From the NCBI GenBank assembly GCA_936450465.1, contig OW388293.1, forward strand, positions 28,215,860 to 28,279,859: a DNA stretch of 64,000 nt, in the 5' to 3' direction. The stretch is from Gibbula magus. Its lineage: Eukaryota > Mollusca > Gastropoda > Trochida > Trochidae. Each line of letters starts with the position of its first letter. Position 1 is the stretch's first letter. A program made the translations under genes and the position numbers. The notes under the pieces are model-generated. The model made no database searches and was not told where the DNA came from. It was given only the letters and a program-made list of their open reading frames with translations. Below are positions 55,080 through 64,000 of the stretch, piece after piece.

Positions 55080-56379
55080 TTACCCATTCTATTCCATTTG
55101 ATTCGCGTAAAATTAGCCAGGAAATGGCCCACTTCCTGTGCGACGGCAAGCTACAGTGACGTCACGAACAATCGTTTTATGACGTCACAGACGACGAAAT
55201 ACGGCTGGCCGCGGTGAAACAATGGTTGCTAGGCAAACGTGATATGTGCACATGTGCTCATATCATTGATATTAACTCTGTTATTTTCAACCATATGGGT
55301 AATAATGACCTATATAGCTATATATCGAGGTTCGCGGAGCACGTTCCCGGTCGTTTATAAAGCATTATTATAGCTCACAAGAACTATTTAGTTACACTTA
55401 AAGGGGCTGTAGCATGGTTTTTGCAAAGTTTATTTTTTTTCAAATTTCCAATTTATAATGAAAGTTTATGTAATTAAGGTTTATTACATCTTATTACACA
55501 AACCAATTATCCGTAGTGGTAATAACGATGTTGTTTATATAGCAAACATTGCAGGGCGGCCATTTTATTGTGCACACATTTCATTATTTCGAATAACAAA
55601 ACGATTTCTAAAACTGTACCGAACCATGTACACTCATTTTTAACTTGATTAGAAGAGAGAAGGGTGTTTTATTATTGGTGACATTGTTTTTCAAATACAT
55701 TTCTTTGACTTATTTGACCGAAAAAACGTGCTACTACCCCTTTAACATTTATTTATTGTATTCAAATCTCTATGTTCTGACTTCGAATCTATCTTTAATT
55801 TGCAGTGCATATATCCACAGGTTGAAACAAAGCCATTTTGTATCTTCTGCTGTACGTGCTATTTATAGCTCTTGAAGCGCTTGGTTCAGTTACAACGCTG
55901 CTGGTTTTCTGCTGTTAGAATACGCAAGAGAGGAACGTTATTGTCGTTTACGGTCCTAAATATTGAATAATGAACTAAGAGCAAGTGAGAGTTGCTAAAA
56001 GAATTAATAAGGAATAAGGAACTGGGAATAGTTCGCTGGGTTCACACTTTGAATATCGAATAAGGAACTGAGAAATATTTCTAACTTCACATTTTGAATA
56101 AAAAATAAGGAACTGGGAAATGTTCGTTTATTTCACATTTTGGATAAGGAATACGGAACTGGAAATAATTCGCTAACTTCACAGTTTGAATAAGAAGATA
56201 ATGTAAACATTACCCTAAAACACATAAATTTGCTGCTTGCAATGCTCCCTCGTGTTTAAGAATGAAGTGGGGCCTAACAGAAGGGAAATATGTACATAAC
56301 GCCCTTTGTTTGCATTCGTATGGATAAGTGCTCCATATTGTATCCATAAGGTAAATACATGCGGAATAACATGTTTCAG
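55080..56379. other. No supported gene; short direct repeats
   Basis: From about 55960 to 56190 the phrase GAATAAGGAACTGGGAATA..TTCGCT..TTCACA recurs about five times with changes. No coding region supported. Confidence 0.5.
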
Positions 56380-56537
56380 ACAATGCTATAGTGTTCGCGG
56401 CTGTATCAGGAGTTTACTTCTACAACCTTGTTACCAAGAAGAAAGTCAAGATCTTCTCTGGTGCCTCTTCATCCAAACAGCTGGACATCTGTGGCAATGA
56501 TTTGATTGTTCTCACTGACAATTTTTTATATATGCAA
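56380..56537 (+). CDS. Isolated exon of the beta-propeller-like family
   Basis: This + strand exon lies between TTTCAG and GTAACA. Its peptide (DNAIVFAAVSGVYFYNLVTKKKVKIFSGASSSKQLDI..) is a diverged match to the exon at 21997-22153 and its duplicate at 60177-60331, from the SGVY strand to the QxDI strand. Orientation is opposite to the other two genes. No other exon of this gene was found nearby, so it is either a fragment or an exon of a gene with long introns. Confidence 0.6.
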
Positions 56538-56680
56538 GTAACAGTGATTTCGTTTTCCAGGTGTCAACTTTTGCCAAGGTTTTCAATATGGAAGTTTTTA
56601 TACTGAAAATCATGCATTAAGATAAACCTTTCTTTGGTTTTCGTTTGTTTCTCTGAAAAAACAAAAACACCCTCCAAAGG

Positions 56681-56683
<3 letters not shown>

Positions 56684-56724
<41 letters not shown>
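56684..56724. repeat. AAT microsatellite
   Basis: About twelve AAT units after a short TA run. Confidence 0.95.
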
Positions 56725-56725
<1 letters not shown>

Positions 56726-57731
56726 TACATTTTAACGCCTAATATCCAGTGCAAGCACTGCTCAATGGCGGTACAATTATTACCCTGAAGGAGTTGTACT
56801 TTCGGTGCCACTACTAAGCGCTCCGCGCGACCATATAGGTCCGTACCTCCCGTGTTCAGGTACCCATTTAAACAGCTGGGTGGACTGAGTGCAATATATA
56901 TATATACATATTGTAACTAGTAACCAAACCCATTCATTTACTATGTCCCCATGTTAGTGTGAAATTTTATCTCAAATTGTTGTCATCTTGTATTACAGTA
57001 TTATGTGTCACCATAAAGCGAAAAATCTACTTTTCTGTTACCTGAGACTAATTATTTACATGAAAGAAATGACTTTGAAGGCGATGATAATTATTAATGA
57101 TTATATCAAGAATGAAATGATGTTTACTTTGATATACTTCCGGCAATTATTAAATAGTTTTAATTGACATTCTCCCCAGCCAAGATTAAAACAGTCGGTT
57201 TGTATATCAGTTGGTACCTTGACTTTTTCAATATGAGATGATCTGTAACAGAAATTCTTATGGACTGTCATTTTCTATCATAGTTCAATTCGGGTATATT
57301 TTAGAAAGGCAGTGAAATGCAGTAAGGGGCATGTGCTAGTTCTTCGTCTTGTGCGTGTTTCATCTATATATATATTATTTTTTGTCGTATCGTTTATTCT
57401 TTTTATATTATATTATATTATATTCACAGAAGAGGGACATCTTGTATGAAAGAGAGAATCCGAATGGTCCGAAACGAAAGACTCGGTTTCACGTTTACCG
57501 AATACAGGCACTATTTAGGTAGTTAATCACATGAAAATTATTACCAATACCGACATTATCAGTAAATTCATTTACCGAATGTATTTAAGACTAAAACCGT
57601 ATTAAGTAAACTTTATCAGTTACACTATGCTATCTTTCTTTATAATTAATAACCATTTTATTGAAGAAAACAGTATATTATGTAGTAAACTACTGTCTCC
57701 AACAAAGGTATGAACCATCGTAATCTTTTAA
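56725..57731. other. No gene seen
   Basis: AT-rich DNA with a TATAT run near 56900 and TATTATAT units near 57400-57422. Confidence 0.5.
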
Positions 57732-58780
57732 TTGTTCCCATGGCAACAAATGAAGTCACAGTTGAATAAAAACCATTGTGCTCTAAATGCAAGCGAAATA
57801 AATGACTATATTCTTGAAAACGATATTGACTTTTTCATCATAATTGAATCTTGGTTAAAACCAATTGAGACTGTTGTGCCCAGGTACCCGAAGGATACTC
57901 TTACTCCCAATACACCGGAGATAACAGACAAGGTGGTGGCATTATTGTCTTGTTCAAACTGTCTATCAGTGTTTGCGCAATGGTTTCATCCGGCAAAGAA
58001 TATGAAAGTCTTGAATTCCTAAAGATCAAGATCAAGACAGCAACAGCACACATCAGACTATTACCTGTGTATAGACCACCTGTTTCGAATCGAAACAAAC
58101 AGACCCTCCAAGAAAATCTCAGATCTTGAAGACCTCGTAGAGAAAGTGGCTAGTCGAATCGTTGTCTTCTCTTAGTTGGGGATTTCAACTTACATGTCAA
58201 CTGTTGTCCTTTGGCTGGAAAGTTCCATGACATTCTTCGTACAGTCAGACTCACTCAACATACTAATCACTGAGGCGGATGATTCGTTAGTTTCATCAGT
58301 TGACGTCATGTCATCTCCAATCACTCCAACGTGATCTGCATTCTTAGTGTGAGTAAACCCGGGCCATGGTAAAGAGAGGTTTAAAAGTAATCGCTCATTG
58401 AGCGATTACTTTTAAACCTCTTTTGAACGCGATTGCTCAATGTTCAGGAGAGAATGCGCTACATTGAGCGCTACTTTGTGCGCTACTCTGAGCGATCAAT
58501 GAGCGATTATAAGCGTTCACTGTTATGGAACGGAATCCAGGTCCCCTGCGACAATCTGTCACTCGTGATATTGATGTAAACAAATTCCACAGTGATGTTC
58601 GAAGGAATCTGAAGAGTAAACCTATCTTTTCTTTGTCATCCACATGTGAAAGCAGTCTTCACTCGAGAGCAACATCATACCACGCTCCTATAAGAGCAGC
58701 TAATATTGTTTTGCAACTGGATTAACAAGGAAATACTGAAGGCAAAGCATGAACAACGAAGAGCTGAGAACATTTGGCGT
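57732..58780 (+). mobile_element. L2/CR1-type LINE endonuclease fragment
   Basis: The + strand shows an AP endonuclease domain in pieces: INDYILENDIDFFIIIESWL (57790-57860), VYRPPVSNRNKQ (58070-58100), and LLVGDFNLHVNC (58170-58205). It continues into the duplicated block with SNHSNVICILSVSKPG and, after a foldback insertion, LRQSVTRDIDVNKF. Frameshifts and stops break it. It is the same kind of element as the fragment at 19712-20280. Confidence 0.85.
58375..58421. repeat. 47-bp perfect hairpin
   Basis: Two 23-base arms (58375-58397 and 58399-58421, first arm AGAGGTTTAAAAGTAATCGC..) are exact inverse copies around one base. It lies inside the foldback repeat in the LINE fragment. The copy 1 counterpart is imperfect. 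Confidence 0.95.
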
Positions 58781-59415
58781 ATTCATATTATGCTTCGCGC
58801 ACTTGTTTTGATGTGTTAATCAACGTAAACTGTAACTCTCATGTAGAATTTATGTGTGCTTAACGTTGTACTTTGGGTCATGTGGCCTTCACTACAGTAA
58901 TAGATTCTCTAGACTGTAAAGGATCTTTCTAAATAGCAGTGTAATTAGAATATGTCTGATAAAGACGATAAAATAAAATAGTTTCAGTTTTTGTCTTGGA
59001 TTTGGTCTCTTTCCTTTATCAGTATGTTTATTGTCAACTGTTTTCACAAATTCAATTCCATATCCCTCCAGCGTCACATATTAAGCGACAAAACAGTTAT
59101 CCAACGTTTGTTTCTTAAAGACAGTATTATAACTTGTCATTGGCAAATGGTGAGCTTTACAACGGCAAATGCAAACAATCGGGATTCTCTATTTCTAGGC
59201 AATAAAGTAGTCCAAATGCAACAGAGGTTACTCTGAAAGAAATGCACTTGGGTAACCCCTGTTGTTAAGAGAATGTCTCCTCCCTTCGTTATAATTTCAC
59301 CTTCCCACGGCAATGTGAAACGTATGGAGATAAACTCTACCCGTTTTTGCGGAGCGAGTACTGTAGAGTTGTACATATGTTCGATGGCGCTGTGACTTTA
59401 TACAGACGGAGGTAT

Positions 59416-62400
59416 TCAATACAGGATCTGCACCTGAGAAGGGTGCCAGTCAGCTTCGCTGTTAGGACCAATCGGACTCTTCAGTTCATATAACACCTCT
59501 CCCCTCCGTGATATTATAACCACACTGAAAATATAGACGTAATCAGCAAGAAATATACTTTTCTTGTCATTGTCTCTGGGGATGTTACAGCTTGGGTCGA
59601 CCAACAATGATGTTGCCAATGACTCGAAAAGTATATTTCATAAGTTTCACACTTAAACTTACTCAATAACAGTATTTTCATCGTTTAGGGGTTATGATGT
59701 AAAACATACAACCTTTTTGTCTAGTCACAAACGTAACAGTTTACTTTCAACTTCTTCTTGACATCTAAATCCCATTTATTGGTTACTACCAGCCTGGTCG
59801 AAAACCGGACAATTTTAAACTTCTTAAACAATCTGCATTTTGCCACAATATCAATCCATCAGGATAAACGTGTTATTAGCATAAAGCTACGTTATTCAGC
59901 TTTCTTTTGAACCATTCATTTCTCAAATATCTTTGTTTCCTAAAAAAGTGATTAAAAAAAGAAATGGGGTAAAGTTTCTTTTGGCGTTTAGTGTAGTTAC
60001 AACAAGTCGTACGTTGAGAATGGGTCTGGAGATGTTGGACACATCAATACTTCGATAATCATGATTTTTCAAAAAGTATATATAAACGACTTTAAAATCA
60101 TATTACTGTGTATTTATTATGTTGTACCCTTTGAAACAAAAATAAACTTCAAATGATAAAGGCACTTACCGGGAACTAGTTCTATTTTCATCAACAATGG
60201 CCACGAAGCTTCTGAAGATGTCAATTTGTTTGGGTGAAGAAACACCAGAGAAAATCTTGACTTTCTTCTTCGTAGCAACATTGTACGAGTAAACTCCCGA
60301 TACAGCCGTGTACAACAGCGCATTATCTGAAACAGTTTGATTTTCTCTCTATACTGTGGGATATGATTCATATAGCATCCTAAACGATTATTTGTGTAAT
60401 ATTTTCTTTTTTTTAAACAAAAGAGTTGGTTTGGTGGCAAACAAGCAAAAGCGAAGTTTTTGCTAATATTTCACGACTTAATGCTTATTAGTTTAGTATT
60501 TTGCTTATTACTCGCTAGGGTGAATTGAGATACGGTCATCAGTCCATCGTAGGGTCCATCGCAGATACAGTACAAGGTTATCATAATCACCATATGTGAA
60601 GGTCACTTAGAAGTGAATTGCGTAAGAAAACATGACATTCTTCAAACAATAACATTTTTATTGTAAAAATATTACGTTTCAACGTATATGGTTTGATTTA
60701 AACACATTTATTGAAACGGATGGATTGGGTGCAAGCTATACAACTTGGTGAAAGCCTCTCCTATTTACAATGCTGTCATATGATAATGAAACGTAATACA
60801 CGTATGTACAAATATATATATATATACATAGAGAGAAACATCCATTTACACAAGGAAGGACATAGACGTGAGCATGGAAAATGATAAGGAAAATAACTAG
60901 GAATAATACTGATATAATGATCGTTTATATGGTTATTATCTGTCAGTATGTGGAGTGACTAAAGATAAAACATCAAAGTAAATGCTACACAATTATGTTT
61001 ATCATTTTTATACATGTTTTGTAGTATATATGAAACTGAAATTTACCTTGACGGTCAAAGACCATGTCCTTTACCTCTTCTGAAGACAGAGTAAAGTTTG
61101 TAGCTTCTGATCCATCATACCTCATGGATACGGTCCAGTAATCTTTCTTCTCATATTTGTCTCGATACCCTGTTGCAAATACTATCCTTAAATACAGAAA
61201 ACAAAACACCTGAACAAAGAAGATGATTACAAAACATAATTCATAAATATAATTTAGAAATGCCATTTAGGTAGTGAATAATTATAACAATGTTATATTT
61301 TAGATAACACTATATGCAATAGTAGACACGTTCTTTTATTTTTATTGAATATGACTTTGGTCACTTCTAGAGTCACGATAGTGCTGGATCAGTACTCAAG
61401 AAGTAAACAATACAACGTTACAATTTGGATTGCTGTAACGTGATGGTATGCTTTAAAATCAACGCTAGGGAAAAGATACAGTGTGTTCCGGTACATCCCT
61501 TTTCCGACACAAGCAGGTATATACAGGCATTGGCTCCGTAGTTCAGTCTTTGCATGCATGTTTTTTTTTTATTAATTTAAACCCAAGGTCACCAAAATTG
61601 ACCCTTGCTGGTGAGACAAACAGTCCTTGACAGGTACTACAACAATATTGTTAATTCATCGATAGTACCAACTGTCAGAGAGGAGGATAACTCCAAGAAA
61701 CTTTTAAAGGAAGACTCACACCTTGCAACTCACACATGTATACCTTTACTTTCAAAACTCTCACAAATAACACATCTGAAATGAACAAAACATCATTTTG
61801 TATCTCCTTAATGTCTTAACACCGATCCCGCATCTCTTGTCAAATCTCCATAACCTACCCCTCCCTCCCCAAAAGTTTGGATAAGAAGTTTCCCTGTGGT
61901 GTCCAATATCTAATGACCAGGGTCACTGACTTCATTGCAATGTGAGGCAGTAGAATGCCTAACTATCGAGCTTCATTCATTGGGCCTACTTACTTCCTGT
62001 CTCGATCCAGTGTCAGCATTTCGACAAAGCGCACATTTGAACTGTGGATGATTTCACTCGAATTCGTCTCCCTGGGGTGCATCCTATGTAACTCATATAC
62101 GTCCACGATTGTTGCGTAGAACCACCATTGACTCTGGAGGTCCATCTCGATGGCGTTTATGTACTCAGCTGCATGGATGTAAAAATGATAAAACAAATAT
62201 AACTAATTATAAGAGCTGCACATGCGGGTTCATACCTTGCTTTCGTGTACTGATTTAGGATATACACCGCTAGTTTGTTACGACTGGCGGACTGTGACTG
62301 AAGTAAGTCTCCATGCACCAACTGTGGGTCATACCTTGCTATTCTCACGCTGTGTTCTTGAGTTATCTCAAAACAATTTGTAGCCCAGTAGTTAGTTTGA

Positions 62401-63798
62401 TAAAATGACGTTATCATGACATTTATCACAAAATTTGCTTATAATCCTGGAATTTAAGACATATTGCCGACTTATGGAAACATAACTTCAAAGGTGAAAT
62501 TATTATTCAAATTGATAAAATATAAATTAGTAAAAAAGTAAAAAAAAAGAAGTTTAGTTTGTATTCGTAGTGTTTTACAAGTAGCAAATTGTACAAAATG
62601 TGGCACGTGAAAAACGTTACTTAAGCCATATCAGCTGGAGTGATCGTTTTTATTTTATTTTACGTAGGCTAAACGTAGAACGATAATGATACAGTTAGTG
62701 TTTTCCTTAAATGTAACGTATACGCTACTCTGATTGGTCACATGGTGCTGTTTTGAGGGCTCATTTCATTATAGCTCTACACGTGAAGAATCTCACCCTA
62801 GTATCTACTGTATATAATACACTTTCATATGATGATAAGGTAAATTATTTATTTATTTATTAATTTCTAAACAAAGATCAAAATGAAATTTCAATTTGTC
62901 TTTCCTGTTCAAGTTCAGTAAGCATGTTCAGTTTAAGCAACCATGTCGTAACATAAATGCATTAACGTTAAAAGGAACGCCAAAACGTTTTAAAATCTGT
63001 GCAACCACCGAAATATCGCCACATCGGGTTGTTTGTAATCGGTAGTAGAATTGACAACGCTGCGTGGTAATATCACAGCTCTGATTGTTTGAAATTATGC
63101 ATGCACGAAGTTTTGAATTGGTCTATTAGATTATTGGTTGGTTTGTGCATAGTTTCGGTAAATTGAAGAATCTTAACAGCCAAAATTAATGTTATCCTCG
63201 AGACGCAAGCATATATAAATCGATAATATAAGCGGCTATTCAAAACGCAAATTTACCACTCGGTTATCACCTTTTAAATGTCAGTAAAATGAGTAAGACT
63301 TATATATATATATTGTACTCAATGTATTGATAAATGTATTCATCACAGTGAACCATGTACATGCCTTCCTTCCACATAAAGACTTTTCTTGTCAGAGATC
63401 CGGCGCTTATTAGAGATCCGACGCTTATAGGAGGAAACATGGTACTCACTGTACGGCCAGTCTCCAATCATAGTCACTGTTCCTGTTTTCAGGGACACCA
63501 GGTCTATTTGTCTCCCCCAGCATAAAATGACGTCATCTCCACCATCGAAAGAAATGTCATGACTGTATTCTGGAAGTTTGCTATGGAAGGGAGACCACTC
63601 TTGTAGATTCAAATCATAGATGGCGCTCTCATTTCCTGTCACGAGTAACACTTTGAACTTTGAAGTGCCCTCTGGAAAAGAACAGCGCTTGTTGTCATCA
63701 TTGTCTATGCACATGTCACCATTATGTATACGTTGGCTTCTATATTTGTAAGACATTGATATAACTGTGAACACTATTGTGAAACCAACCATCCACAC
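59416..63798 (-). CDS. Beta-propeller-like membrane protein gene, copy 2
   Basis: Second copy of the gene at 21243-25671, same order on the - strand: exon 1 about 63460-63798 (signal-anchor MWMVGFTIVFTV, then beta-rich part), then blocks near 62235-62355, 61995-62166, 61047-61185, 60177-60331 and 59425-59530. In the third block the frame is open to its splice donor (HSSNVRFVEMLTLDRDRK then GTAAGT), whereas copy 1 is shifted there. So copy 2 is the better candidate for a working gene. Likely a type II or signal-anchored surface protein with a propeller ectodomain (inference). Function unknown. Confidence 0.62.
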
Positions 63799-64000
63799 GG
63801 AAATGCTGTATATTGTGACCTTTGATGATGTTTTTTGGTCTTTTGCCTATGATTAAAGAACTTGAACTTGATCTATTAAATCTGATGAACTCGGAGAGAT
63901 AACAGCACGGGATGTGATCTGAGTTATGTTAACCTTTATTGGCATTATATTAAATAAGATTGAGATTTATGTTAGCCCTATTTCATTGAAATTTTTTAAC

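Larger units (their letters stand above)
58309..64000. repeat. Segmental duplication, copy 2
   Basis: Matches 19712-25893 with high identity to the window end. It lacks about 406 bp present in copy 1 at about 20197-20602. Confidence 0.92.

Overview
The window looks like nuclear DNA from an invertebrate animal, most likely a marine mollusc such as a bivalve (inference). It holds intron-bearing host genes with GT..AG splice sites, long AT-rich non-coding DNA, many decayed LINEs, a Tc1-like transposon, several non-autonomous DNA elements, tandem-repeat elements and microsatellites. It has no bacterial gene organisation and I see no rRNA, tRNA or CRISPR.

Layout. 1-4320: decayed LINE with a 1.47-kb internal tandem duplication. 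4320-5930: no gene. About 5930-18540: a Maverick/Polinton virus-like element, the dominant feature. Its protein-primed family B DNA polymerase is on the + strand (6146-8569, 5'-truncated). A convergent gap with four ~190-230-bp repeats follows (8959-9735). Eleven tightly packed genes lie on the - strand: a protein with two PC4-like domains, a Cys/His cluster protein, a DDE integrase with a chromodomain, a probable minor capsid protein, a basic Ser/Arg/Lys-rich protein, the major capsid protein, an adenain-like cysteine protease, a small helical protein, an FtsK/HerA-type packaging ATPase, and three small or unknown proteins, one of them a paralogue of the helical protein. The integrase inserts the element, the polymerase replicates it, and ATPase, protease and the two capsid proteins form the virion module. 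The capsid-side genes are all open while the polymerase has lost its 5' end, and I could not find terminal inverted repeats.

About 19712-25890 and 58309-64000 are two copies of a segmental duplication. Each carries LINE debris and a - strand multi-exon gene for a membrane-anchored protein that looks like a beta-propeller; copy 1 has a frameshift in one exon. A third, diverged exon of that family lies on the + strand at 56380-56537. 26092-33650 holds a - strand LINE that jumped into one arm of a diverged inverted repeat, a ~1.2-kb tandem-repeat element, and a PAN/apple-like exon. 35855-36480 is another LINE fragment.

About 39674-53725 is a - strand host gene for a PARP14-like protein (macro domains followed by an ADP-ribosyltransferase domain). 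Its introns contain a 525-bp element with inverted ends and 9-bp target duplications that carries a RecQ-like helicase first exon, a TTAA-flanked element, tandem-repeat elements, a Tc1-like transposon and several hairpins. The triad glutamate of the ART domain appears to be Cys, and parts of the 5' macro domain look broken. The most interesting systems are the virus-like element, especially its tandem-PC4 protein and overlapping gene chain, and the gene-capturing 525-bp element.
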